Of a stretch of 64,000 bases of DNA, positions 10,370 to 22,559 are shown one piece after another. Both the position numbers and the translations under genes were made by a program. The stretch covers positions 434,001 through 498,000 of the forward strand of contig OZ020267.1 in assembly GCA_963971225.1 (NCBI GenBank), written 5' to 3'. The stretch's first letter is position 1. Each line of letters starts with the position of its first letter. The DNA is from Melieria omissa (Eukaryota; Arthropoda; Insecta; Diptera; Ulidiidae). The notes under the pieces were generated by a model, which was not told the DNA's origin, did not search any database, and saw only the letters and a list, made by a program, of their open reading frames with translations.

Positions 10370-13300
10370 CTAACTTACTAAGTTCTCCACATCGGACACC
10401 ATAACCTCCAGATCGGAAGGCAGTTCCTGCTCGGTATCGTTGTTGTTGCTGGCAGCGCTCTTTGAGAGTGGCAGCGGTGGAGGGTGGTAGTTATGATGAT
10501 GCTGGCGTATGGAATTCGATCGTATCTGTGCATGCGCAGAGGGGCGTGAAGAGGAATTGGCGAATGGTCCACACTGCAGTTGCGGCAAACCGCTGCGACT
10601 GCGACGATGCTCACTGAGAGGGACGGGATTACTAGTGCTGCTACCACTATTAGTACGATGCGGGTTACTGTTCTGGTGTGCAGCAAAGTCAGTGCTTACG
10701 CCACTGACATCCGCTCCATCACCAACAGCTGAGGATTGATGACCAAAACTATAGTTACTTATGCTAGTATTGACATGTGTGGGAATGTTGTTGCTGCTGC
10801 CGACTATGTTGGCGGTAACAGTTGCACTGTTGAGTGTAGCGCGAGGTATATTGCTAAAATTGGGGCGGAAGGATGAGTCAGCGGCATATGGTGATAGTTG
10901 ATGGTTGGCAGTAGAAAGGGCGGATAATGTAGAGTCTGCTACTGTAGATGAATTCTTGGGCTGTTGTTGTTGCTGATAGTATGAAGTCTTACTGGGACTG
11001 TGTTGTAGCTGTGGTGATCGACAGATGACATTCGCCAGACTCGTATCATTAGCCAAACTCTTTGGCACATTGCCTGCCCCACTATCGCATTTTAGGTTAA
11101 TATTTGAGGCGCTCCGCCTTGCCTGTGGGGCTGACGTTAACACTGGGAGATCTTTGCTGTTCTTGGATGCAGTGCTTGACTTCAGATTAAGGCTGCTGCG
11201 TTTCTTTGACTTGGTCAAGTTACTCTGTGTGGAGTTGATGAGGTTTTGTGTGCTGCTGAAATTTCGATTTAGATTAGCGCACGACGGCAAATGATGGCTG
11301 TCGGAGGTTTTGCGTGAATTTCTGCCGGGTTCGACTGCGACTTGATTGCTGAAGGAGAGTGAATGGGAGCGATTGTAACTGTGTGGTCGTTGTTGTTGTG
11401 GTTGACACTGTCCCACCAAAGCTATGTCGTGCTCAAAATTTGTATTGTTGGGACTAGAGCTCGCCTTATAGGATTTGGGGTTAACGTCCTCGGAAACGTT
11501 TGACTTGAATGTATGTTCGTCGGTGGGTTGTGTGTGCAGCATGTTCTCGTAGAAGGGATTTTCCGAATTTGCAGGTGAGGTTTTGGGATTCAGGGTCTCA
11601 TAGTTAGGCTCACTTAGAGCTAGTATTTGATTGTCTTCGTTTTTCTTGTTGGCGCGATAAAGTAGAGCAGTGCGCTTGGTCCGCGCTTCATCGCCGGTGG
11701 AACTCTTACCACCCTCATTATTTTGATTAATGCTCGTTCCCTTGCTTTCAGTGCCGGCATTAGCACCGACTGCAGCGCTGCGCCGAACCTGCCGTTTCAA
11801 TTTGTTCACCGCCCCACTGCCGATCACATGAGTTTTAACCTTTGTATTCTTGGAAAGCTTTAGAGCGAATTTAAACGGAGGCTTGTAAACCACTTGGAGT
11901 TTCACCTTTTCATTTGCAAGATTTCCAACCGACTTGGTCTTTTGCTGCGGTTTTTGCACCAATCGCTCCGGAGTCGATTGCGATTTACTCATCACTTTTC
12001 GCACCTTCGAAGAATGCTCAATATGCGACAGCGGCTGCGCCACAATCGGTGACTCTAGCAGCCACTTCTGTACTTTGCCAAAGGTGTTAATATGCGAAGT
12101 AGAAGGGGAATTGGCAGCTCCTGGGCTGAGAGATGTGGAATAGTCTATAATTTCCTTGCTATGTTTCTTTGAGCGTTTCATTTTCTTTTCCTTCGTGGTT
12201 TGGTCAGTACTACCAGCAGCACTTCCATTGGCCACTGCCGTTGTGGCGCCCGCAGACATCGCTGGTGTTGCTGCCGTTGCTTGCGTTCCGTTCAGTCCGC
12301 CAAAGAGTACATGATTATTTTTGGTGCGTGCAGCAGCTATGGGCAAAACGATCTTGCTGCTACGATTATGCATATTCGTTGACTTCGTGCTAGTCTTAGC
12401 AAATTTACTGTCATTTTCCCTCGACTTCTTGCTGATGCCGTTGCTGGTGCTGTTGGAGCTTTTTATTTTGCGGCTGCGTTCTCCTCGCACTTTTTTCTTG
12501 AATGGAACTTTTGTACGGACGGCCGTATGCACGATAACGCCGTTGTTGTCTTCTGGCAGACGAACGGTTTCGGTGGTGGCGCTGTGGATTATGGTCACCG
12601 ATTTCAGTTTCAAATTGGAGCGTTTCGTCAGAAGCTTCGTGCTGAGAATCTGTATTATCACAAAGTAAAAATGTCAAAATTTGATTATTGGAAAGCTGGT
12701 GATGGCATTATTTATTTATTATTCTAGTAATTACAATAACCACTTGTTGTAATTTTAAAAAGTACGAGAATAATTCTAAATTAGTTTTGCTATCGTATGT
12801 AAAAAGCAAATGGTTTAGTAAAACACAGTAAACACTAGACCATGATACAATTACATGTATAATGCCAGTAGACCAGATTTTGACATGGCTTTATATTGCT
12901 TCATAAACAGAAAAAAACAAAGCGAATCTTGATGCAATTATTGTATCATGGTAACAAATGTACTGTCAAAAAGTTCCTATATTCCATTAACCCAACACCT
13001 ATCGAATCATTTTCTGATTATTGCAGCGCAGCCCACACACTCAATCAGTTTTTCGCAACGGACGATTGTAGAAATAAAATCAAATGGCGGCAAATACCGT
13101 GCCTGTTCTAATGGAACTGCCCTAATTTTACGCCTTTAAAATTAGCACTTGAATGGTCTTATAAATTGGGTACATTCAGAACTAAACTAATAATGCAATC
13201 GAAATTTTTAATTATAAATTTTGCGTTCAATATTCTTTGGCAACACAAAGAAGGTTGCATCTTCCGAAATAGATGACGTCATTTAAAATAATTCGTTAAT

Positions 13301-16300
13301 TTCGTAAACATATGCAAGCGTCTATTTACTTTAATGCAAGTACACATCTGTATATTTAGAAATAACGAAAATGCCGCCATTGGTCACTCTTAAACTGTAT
13401 TTTCTCCCGGAAAGCGCCATCTCTTTTTATTTAATCGAATCGTGAGCCGATTCGCTTGGTTTCCTCGAATAATTGACTTGTAGTATTGTTATGTCTACGA
13501 ATTTACAATTTATTTTGTAAAGATGGACAACCTTCTATTTGCTTTTCCTTATATATGCTCGTACATATATGTACATTTTGTCAAAAAGTGGAGTCCATAT
13601 ATTACAACTGAAAATATAATGCCCGTGATTTTTTACTTCAACCCGATGACAGAGTCAATTAGAATCCGCAAGTCTTCCACATCTTGTTTAGCAAGTCATT
13701 TATTGGCGATAAACTATATGTAAGGTAAGCATGCCGTAAAACGAATATGTAAAATATTGGTCTCATTTTGGTGCGAATATATAAAATTTGATCTCACCAC
13801 ATATTGGTTTTCTATTTTGAACCAACTTATAGCCGGCATTCATATACAAATAGTATCCGGCAATCATATAGGGGAATTCTTTGTAAGGTGCCACTCTTTG
13901 TAAGGTGCCACCCCTGCTCGATTTCGATGTTCCAGCAATCCAAGAAAAAAAATTCCTATTGTCATTTAAGGTATATATGTCAACATCAATTCTAATGTGG
14001 TTTTTGTGGGAACATACGCAATGGTACGGTCTGGGTAAATAAAAGTGTCAAATTTGGTTAAGAAAAAGCATAAAAATTAAAACTGAAGGTTTTTCTTGCG
14101 GTGAAAAAGTAACCAAAAACTTATAAAAAACTAAGGTAAATATGAGTGTTGGACTTAATTTTTAATGGTTTTTCATAATCCGAAATGATATCCGAGCATA
14201 TCGTAAAAGGAACAAATTTATACAATGATTTCCAAAATACCATAAAAATGTAAAGTGCCACCTTTTTTTCTTTGTAAGGTGCCACCCCCCTTTTTCATTG
14301 TTTTGTGGTCCTATATCGGTATAATGACTTTTTATTGCTCGGAATCGTCATTACAATGAATTTAAAGTGTTCTTAGTGTAATTATCTTAGTATTAATTAT
14401 CTATTTTTCTCTCATCTTATCATGAGGAATAAATTAGTTCAATTTTGTTTATAAATTTCCATACAATTATTCGTTTTATTCGTTACCATTCAATTTCCAT
14501 TTTGCTTTCGGTCATTTTCTATTCAATTCAAATTAAATTCAATAATTTTTCGTAAATTTTCTAAATCATGCATTTTTGCTTGAGATTTTTACATTTTTAC
14601 CGGTTTTTTTAGGGGGTGGCACTTTACATTAAAAAATTTTAAGGTGTCGATTTTGAACACTTTGGGAAATTGGCTGTAAAATTCGTAATTACGAAAAATT
14701 CAATTGAAGTGTTACCTTCGATCCTAGCCCCTTTAACCCTCTTTCGAACGGTATATTAAAATTGGCGATACGTTAATTTTCTAACGAATTATGCGCAAAA
14801 AAGCTATGGGGTGGCACCTTACAAAGAATTCCCCTACAAAATATAATTTATATTGAAAGCTTTTATAAAACCCCTTATTTTGATACTTGGCTCAAATTTT
14901 CGATATTAAGATGTTGTTGTTGCGTAAAAAATGCCATGACACTTGTGGACTGCTCCCACTATAATCATTGCCAGTAAATAACAAAGGATATCCGGAAAAT
15001 TTTCCCGAACAAACCACTCATTTGTACATATAGGATTCACTTTATAAAGAACAAACAAACCGATGAGATTCATCTTCGAGTTAAGTATATCCCTGTTACT
15101 ACCATTTGCCAATTTACATAATTTAAGATAATTATGTTTCAAAAAGTGTTGGTTCATTTAAAAAGGGAGATTATTTATTAGACCATTTGATAGTTATATT
15201 ATGATTTTATTGTATTTGAGTGCACCTGCAAAACTAAAAATGTCTTGCTTAGTCTTAGTCAAAGTATGTATGTAGGTAGCTCGATTCAAGAAATGATGGA
15301 CGCAAAAGAAAACTGTTAACATGTTGGTGTCTCATTTTATGAAATAACAGTTGGTTTCTCTATGAATACACTACAGCAGCAAATATTTTCTAGCTTACTA
15401 CGAAACTCGTTTACACAAACGCATTGTATACTGAACTTACGGGACTCACGCATTGCAATTTTCTCTTCATATCCATCGTTTAATATTTTAGTCGTGATTT
15501 TCATAAACTTAAAATTCAAAGTGAATTTTAATTAGTTTGTGTTTCTTAAATTCTCCTAATTTAGGATTTTTTTGAGTAAACATTTCATGGAAACTTTTCA
15601 CATTAAAAAAAATGTCTGAAGTCGTATATTTGATTTGACACTTGTTAAAAAGTTTATTAAGTTTCATTATTAAACTTACCAACAACACGATCACACCTAC
15701 TGCGGCTAATGCTACAGAGTACCAATTTTGCTGCATCCACTTTTTGAAAGTTGCTATGCTCTCCTCAGAGAGGAGAAGCTTTCGGAGGGTCGCTAGAGGA
15801 CCGGAGGGATCCACCTCCCGGCACTTCTGGAAGACATCACAGTACCTAATAGGAAAGAAAACCGTTATGCAATGTTGCTATAAATAAAATATTACTCAAA
15901 CTAAAGAGATTTACCCGTTATAATCATTGCATGGCGTGCCTGGCTTTGCATACATATCAGGTACATCGAATGGCGGGTCGTTCCATTCAAACGAACTGCG
16001 GCACAAATTATTTTCTCCCGGTAACTTACAACAAAGTTCGCATGATTTGATTTTGTCATCATTTGGACCTGGTATACACTGACAGGATTCCAAACCGTAC
16101 GCTAGGCAGATGCTGCCTGTGCAGTCGCCCATATAGCACACAAATTCTTTATTGCAAATAGTCTTGTTCGGTTTATTGACGGATGGCGGACATTGCGGCA
16201 TGCGACCATCACAGAAACTAGGATCACGACAACCATTATCATCGCGACATTTGTCACCGAATTTCAGCTTGCAATCATTCGTACAGCACGGACCCTGAGA

Positions 16301-19300
16301 TGGGCTGCACATGGAACGCGGTGTTAATGTGCATGGTCTTTCGCCGATGCGTGGGTGTCGAGACATCGGGAAGCAGCAAGAGTCCTTACAGTCCTCCTCC
16401 CAACCGCAGTCGCATTGCTCCCCCGGTTCCACAACTCCATTGCCACATATGGATGTTTGCGGTTCAGTGAAGCATCCTTTAGAACTGCGCGCCTTAGCGT
16501 TTAAGACTGGTTCGATTGACTTCAGGGAGCAAGGCGAGAATTTGTTGTTATTCTTTTTATCACCTGAAGTGGCACGTGCAAACATAATGAAGTTGCCATC
16601 TTCTCCTCCGGGAGTACACTGCTCCGGATCATGCTGATTAATAGAATTTTGAAAGTAGTTATTAATTTTATGAACACAATTTGTAAACATTGTTAACAAT
16701 TGTATATATACAATATATACAATATGTTAAAATGTATATACAATAGTATAACTAAAAGAAAAAATTATAAAACAACAACCATCAATAGTTGTAGTGCATG
16801 TATACTGATGTACTTACAGGTGATCCAAAATTATGACCAATTTCATGAGCCAGTGTTACGTGTGAAACAGCCGGTGGTACGTGCTTGCCGTAGTTGAGAA
16901 GAGTCACAATTCCTGTGTTCAAAGACTTCAATGAACCCCGATAGTGCTTAAAATAACAAGAGTGAGGAGACTAATCAGAGACGAGTAGAGTTATCGGCAC
17001 TACAAATCTAGGATTCAAATTTTACAATTACAAAATGACCACATGAAGCATGTTCAGGATGCCGACTTGGACGATGCCGCCAAGCAAAAAACCTTGTCTC
17101 CCAAAAGTTATGCAGCAAGCAGGAAAATTGTAAACTCTTTTTGGTTAGGTTAGGTTATTGATGGTGGCTGACTCTGTAAGAGGACACACTCGGAGGCCTA
17201 TTGTTAGGCTCATTGTGAAACTATATATTTCGCCCGCTTTAAAAATGTGTATGGAGCACTGTTTTTTCCACATGTGTCACAACTCACATTTCAAGCAGAT
17301 GGGCGGACCTACAGTTTAATGCCGAATCCGAACGGCGGTTGGCAGTTTTTCTTTCACACATGGATGGTTTCTAGTAACTGCCAAGAGCGCACTTGTGCGA
17401 TTCGTATACTTTTTATTTGCTTCATGTGGATAGCGATAGAAGTAGACGAGCGTTTCACCAGCCCGAGCTAGGATTCGAGGGCTTCAGTATGAGAAGTCTG
17501 CGCGCTACCCGCTGGACTATCGAGGCCGGCAAAACTCCGGAAAAGAAAAGCAATGGGCGGTTCTTTCGAAACGCCAATAATGTATTCGATTCATGGAAAC
17601 CACCATGCGACAGGCAATTTTAGACACGAACAAATTTACATATATAATCGCAAGACTATGGACCAAATATAGTAATACTGCGATTTTAGTTTTTCTTTCT
17701 GACGTCAAAATTAAAAAAAAATTGCTTTAAAATTTCAAAGACATGAATATTAATGAAAAATATTTAACAAATTTGTCGTTTTGTAGAATATCCTTATGGG
17801 TATCAAATTAAAGACAAAATTCCCTAGAAAAAAAATCGCTTTCGTTTTTTAATTATGCACTAAGGACTAATATGTACACTAACGCACTCTTAAAAGTCGC
17901 CCTTCTAACTTTCATAGTTTAGGATTTATTCATCTGTTTATTAAATATTTGATGTTTGTCGTACGAGATATATTTAAATTAATAAATTAAACCGTTATTA
18001 TCTTATTAATGTATTTAAGTGGGCTTACTCCGTTTTTCTCGCAAACACCACCAGCGTTCTTCAAATCTCCAGTCCATGCCAGACCTAATGTGCCCATTTC
18101 AAAGTCACGATATGTGAACATATAGGCCAAGCAGAAAGCATCGTAGTCTTCTTCTGCAAATAATATGTAAATATTTCAACATTTTATCATTTAATAATAA
18201 AGTGCACCGTTTTGCTCACCAGAAAACAGTTCGAGGAATTTTTCCACACCATAGTTGCCCGGAAATCGATAAGCAGGGTCTTTCACAGCGTTCATGTTAT
18301 GCACTTTAATGCGTTTAATCATAAAGGTAATGTTGTCGGGTTTACCATCGTTGTTGAAGTCTGAAAACGAATAAAGCCCCAATAAATTCCTTTTATTCCT
18401 TCAACATTTTTTGTATACATATTCATAAAAATATACCAATAATTAGCACAACAACTGTCTACCACATCACACTCACTCACCCGTGTTTTTGTATATAGAA
18501 TTGGCGCGCTGCACATGACGCGTTATCGCTTCTATACTTGCTTCGTCAGAGCCCATTTTTTGAAAAAACGTGTGGTCCGCCTGCAGGTAAAGCATGCATG
18601 TGATTTTGCGATCATACTGCGAACGGCTGCTGGTTGCTGATCCGGTCTCGTACGCGACGTCCTGACCGCGGCCACTCAGCAGATTTGTCATAAGCATGCT
18701 ATTGAAATGGGGGTTGTGGGGATTTGGCGCCAATATGATCTCTGGATTGTAGTTATTAACGATGATGTTCGGTTTTTTGGTTGCGCCATTCTTTGTGATA
18801 ATTTCGACATGCGTCTTATGGCTGGGTCGATCGTTGCCTGCAAACATTGTAGTCCAGTTGGTATTGAAAAAGCTGTTTACAAAGTTTCCATTGCCATCGA
18901 AGTAACTATTGCCACTTTCGTTATCATTGTTGCGACCATATAGGGTCGTCTGATTGTTTTTGATGTTGTGAGTACTGACAATTATATTTTTGTGTTTGGT
19001 GTAGATGTTTCGGCCATTATTGCTATTGTTATTGCTGTTGCTGTTTACGTCACTTTCGTTGGGGTTGTAGTTATTGACTATGATATTCCGGTTGCGAGTA
19101 AATTTCGTTGTTGATATACCTTCCACCAAGGATGGGCTCAAACTTGTGCTACCAAAGCCATTACCGACGCCTATGTCGCCACTGCGAAATGTTGTCCTCA
19201 GTTTCTGATCCCTGTCGTGGACGGGTGACTTTATTCCCACTTCATTACGAACATTGTCACGGTTGTTATTAGCGTGTGTAAGAATGCTAAAGTCATCGTT

Positions 19301-20609
19301 ATACGGCACGTCAAGATCAAGCGGCAGCGGTGGGTTTTGGTGATCATTGTCCGACGATGAAAGCTATTGCAAGAAAAAAATTAATTTTCCAAATTACAAA
19401 TAGTTACACAAAGTTGGATATAACCGCGGTGTATTAGTATTGTTGCATTGTTTAATATATCACTGTTAGGTAAGAGAAAACCTCAATTGAAAAAGTATAA
19501 AAGTATGACAGAAATAACGCATTTCGCTCTTTGCTTATCTTCAAACCACCAAATCAATCAATCGGATAGATCTATTTAAGTTTTCTCAGTTTACAAATGT
19601 ATTAAATATATCAAATCAAAATTACGCTGCAAAACACTCGAACTATGCTAAAATATATTGACGGGCGTTCTCAAATGTTCTTACTTACTTCATCTGGAAG
19701 CCAACGTTTGGTTCGTCTTAAAAACAGAGAACGATTGTTTTTCGTTCGTTGGCTTTTTAAATCATCAGCCACCAGCGATTTCCGTCGTTTAAGATCAGCC
19801 TGCAACATACTGCGCCGCAATCTCTCACTTGCGCAATGCTCTGCCTCAGCGGATTTGTGCAAGTTAACATCGCTAACTTTGTACACTATACTATGCACGC
19901 CGGTCAGAGGCAAATCATGTGAGTACCGGTGCGAGGGTTCCAAATAATAATGCTCTGTACTAGTCTCTATTGTGCCGTCTAACAAATTATCGCTGGTAAG
20001 TATGGCGTGTACTAGCGAATTCTCATCACCTGCAAGAGAAAATGTATAAATGGTAAGTCACTTTGTCACAGTTTTGTATTATTGATTATTGTTAATTTCT
20101 GATAGTGTACCTTCCAATGAACCAGTATAGATTCTTGAAATGTCATAATCTATAGGTCCTAATGTGTTCTCAATTTGAACGTCGTCAGCAAATACTGACA
20201 GCGGATCTTGGCGTAATACTAAACGGAATTCCCTGAAAATTAAAATATTTGTCGAAACATATTATCTGACCTTAGCTTGAAATTGTATTTATTTTACTTA
20301 GAAAACACATATTTAACAATTTATATATTTAGCAATTCCTTCCCATGCATGCATTTTTATTTACCGGATGCTTATATACTTTATGCATTTATTGTAATGA
20401 AATGTTATAAATTATTGACCGTTACCTGTCATGAGCGAAAAAATTTAACCGAATTGTGTGCACAGGCCCATATTCGTTCGTTTTCAGAGCCCTTTTTCGC
20501 CGATGACGTTTTTGTTCGATATGTTTCTTATGTGCCATGTGCAAAAATGCGCGATCGAAATTGGCTGCTTCCCAATGTCGAATGAAGGGTGTAAGTCTTT
20601 TTGTGTGTC
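10370..20609 (-). CDS. kul: ADAM10-family metalloprotease (Kuzbanian-like type), 5'-partial
   Basis: Ten phase-consistent exons: 20609-20426, 20232-20111, 20029-19689, 19363-18481, 18360-18220, 18153-18029, 16946-16818, 16633-15915, 15845-15680 and 12649-10370. About 1,695 residues are resolved; the signal-peptide exon is missing. In order: prodomain ([19 protein letters not shown]), furin-type site LRRTKR, a long Asn-rich insert, reprolysin catalytic domain with [12 protein letters not shown] (the motif is split between exons 7 and 8 after SP), disintegrin and cysteine-rich regions ([21 protein letters not shown]), a short membrane-proximal segment ([11 protein letters not shown]), one transmembrane helix ([11 protein letters not shown], completed by ILSTKLL across the last junction) and a Ser/Asn/Lys-rich cytoplasmic tail of about 750 residues. 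The family sheds membrane proteins such as Notch-pathway components. Family assignment is firm. I prefer Kuzbanian-like over Kuzbanian because of the large insert and long tail, but this is not certain. Confidence 0.93.
12650..15679. other. 3-kb last intron of the metalloprotease gene
   Basis: It separates the exon encoding the first half of the transmembrane helix from the tail exon (donor GTAAGT at 15679, acceptor aatacag ending at 12650). It contains the TA-flanked element at 13871-14834 and a small inverted-repeat block at about 12838-12955 (CCATGATACAAT at one side, its complement at the other). No coding content is recognised. Confidence 0.8.
13871..14834. mobile_element. TA-flanked 964-bp non-autonomous element with six GGTGCCACC motifs (family A)
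   Basis: Terminal inverted repeats begin GGGGAATTCTTTGTAAGGTG and both ends abut TA (13869-13870 and 14835-14836). The motif TTTGTAAGGTGCCACC appears at 13880-13894, 13897-13914, 14249-14262 (one base changed) and 14271-14290, and inverted at 14614-14629 and 14808-14826. The core GGTGCCACC is palindromic. No ORF is seen. It sits in the last intron of the metalloprotease gene. The layout matches the unrelated-sequence family at 50615-51590. Confidence 0.85.
17276..17527 (-). mobile_element. tRNA-derived SINE-like repeat
   Basis: Read on the minus strand from 17527, the sequence begins like a tRNA. TAGTCCAGCGGGTAG matches the A box and D-arm; an anticodon-arm-like segment carries CTCATAC (CAT anticodon, methionine-like); CCTCGAATCC matches the B box. 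About 170 bases of non-tRNA body follow (including GGTCCGCCCATCTGC), as in tRNA-derived SINEs. It lies inside the metalloprotease intron 18028-16947. Mutations in the acceptor and T-arm stems argue against a functional tRNA. Confidence 0.55.
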
Positions 20610-21800
20610 CTGGAAATTGAATTAAGTGAGATTTACTACTATATATACACATGTACAAATATATATTACAAAAAATTAAAATAGTTCATAATAATTCCTA
20701 GTTCCTAAAGTTCTTCAAAAGATAATGAAACTTAACAATTCCCGCATTCAAAAATGTAATATACAACTGAGCAGACAGTAATGTAAGATACAATTGATTA
20801 TTCTGGCTAATGTTAATGAATTATGCCTATATTTCTTACATACGTATTTCGTTACCAATTCTCAGCAACTTATCGAGCACTGTTTACTAAAAGATTGTGC
20901 TGAAAATCAGAAGATCAGTAGATCAATAAACGGAGGCCATTGATCAATAAAGTAGGTCTAGGTATAGGTTAATACAATTAACCGTTTAGGTCAAATTCAT
21001 AATTATTACAAATGAATAATGGCATCTGCTTCATCTATGGTATTCCTATGTTTGTAGTCAATGGTTTTTTATCTCTTAGCTGATGCTTTTGCCATTAAAC
21101 TTGTATGTATTTTTGTTTAACTATCGAATTTGAGCAGCATGCGGCGTCATTTTGTCAACCTTCTATAATTTGTCTGCAATTTGACACAATTGATGAAATG
21201 TAAGAAATTGATGCTGCTAACAAAGTCCCGTTATCGTGCTCACCCACGCACAGAACCTCACAAATACCATTAGAAATACTGTGGGACAAACAAGCTAAGC
21301 AAACAAGAAAACAAAAAGCGTTTGGAAACTATTTTAGTACGTCTTACATCCACTGAAACATGAAAATTTAGATTTTTCGTAAGCGTGCTAATTGCTTGCT
21401 CACCCACTGTATATCATACTAACTACATTATAAGAATGTGTAAATAAAATAAACAAGCTAACCATACTGGGAAACGCACTAAAAAATCGGTTTAAACAAT
21501 TTTAGCTTCGATATCTTTATTTAACTTTTCTTTCGGTAGCTGAGAGTGAAAAAAAATCAATGCCAGTCATTAATTATAGTAGTTGTTTTGACTTTAATAT
21601 TTTTAATACTTTGTTTTGACTACTTGACTGTCTGATTGAGCCTTAGAAGCAACATAAAGTCCATTTAAAAATTAAGTGTTGACCATATCTTTTTAACTGA
21701 AGAAGTTTGCCATGGTTTTAATAACAGATTATCTTCTATATTAAAATACCGTTTTCGCATGTGTTTCTGGTTTGTTAGTTGGGTACAAGTTTTCGCGGAA
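20610..21800. other. Upstream intron or flank of the metalloprotease gene
   Basis: The exon at 20609 starts with an acceptor in phase 1, so at least one coding exon lies further upstream (higher coordinates), but I could not identify it. The stretch is AT-rich with no recognisable ORF. Confidence 0.5.
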
Positions 21801-21811
21801 ATATCAGAATT

Positions 21812-22247
21812 ATAAATGAGTGCTATATATAAAAAACGTCTCGAAGTAGTGTTTTTGGTAAACCATTCAAAGGGTCCACAAATGAAACCCCCAAGAATCG
21901 CAAAATACACGAAAACATCAGTTGCATTTGTGAGGAAGTGGGCCAGTTGATTCAAAGAGTTGGGAAATGTTGACGACGAGCCACGGAGAGGCAGGAAGAG
22001 AATCACTCAGAACAAAGCGCGTAAGGCGATAGTCCGGATGTTTGATAACACTTCAACTCTTAGCCTGAAGCAAAGGAAAGAAACATTGTCGCAGACGAGA
22101 GTCGAAGTATCAACGGCCACTATCCGACGCAGGCTTCTGAAATTGGGCATTCTTCATAGAAGTACCATGTCGAAATCGCTATTGGGTAAAAACCATGTGG
22201 AAAATCGTCTGAAATGGGCTGGATCGAGGCTCGATGTCAAAATTTAG
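21812..22247 (+). pseudogene. Tc1/pogo-type transposase N-terminal fragment
   Basis: The plus-strand frame encodes a helix-turn-helix DNA-binding half of a Tc1/mariner-superfamily transposase. It has a first helix region (RIAKYTKTSVAFVRKWA), a GRPR-like basic patch (EPRRGRKRITQNKARKAI) and a second HTH (VEVSTATIRRRLLKLGI). A stop codon interrupts the frame after KWAS, and the whole DDE catalytic half is missing; the frame ends in LDVKI. The following 60 bases repeat a TTCACTATAT motif three times, possibly the element's degenerate end. It is a dead fragment. Confidence 0.65.
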
Positions 22248-22294
22248 GTGCTCACTATATCGAGGTGTTCACTATATAGGGGGTTCACTATACC

Positions 22295-22515
22295 CAGACA
22301 CGACTGTATATATATAAATGAATGTCTGTTTGTTTGTTTGTCACACGACACTAAAACTCAAAAACTAGACCGCCGATTGAGCTTCCGCTAAAACGGGATT
22401 TTTTTGAATTTCGGGGTCTAAAGGGGCAAAACACGGGGTAAAATGTTGCCTTAGGAAATTTGATTGATTGATTGACTTCAAGCATGCTTGCAAAGCCGCG
22501 GCGCTCTGCTAGTAA
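22295..22515 (-). repeat. Short retroposon-like repeat, minus orientation
   Basis: Read on the minus strand it begins ACTAGCAGAGCGCCGCGGC and ends with GACAAACAAACAAACAGAC then ATTCATTTATATATATA. It has the same GC-head and TA-tail layout as the repeat at 6665-7850, but only about 220 bp long. No ORF. Confidence 0.5.
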
Positions 22516-22559
22516 ATGCAGAAATAAAATGCAAATGAAAATGAAAGTGGAAGAGAATT

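Noticed and set aside
17455..17527. A functional methionine tRNA gene
   Set aside because: A and B boxes are recognisable, but the acceptor and T-arm pairing is poor and the sequence continues into a SINE-like body.
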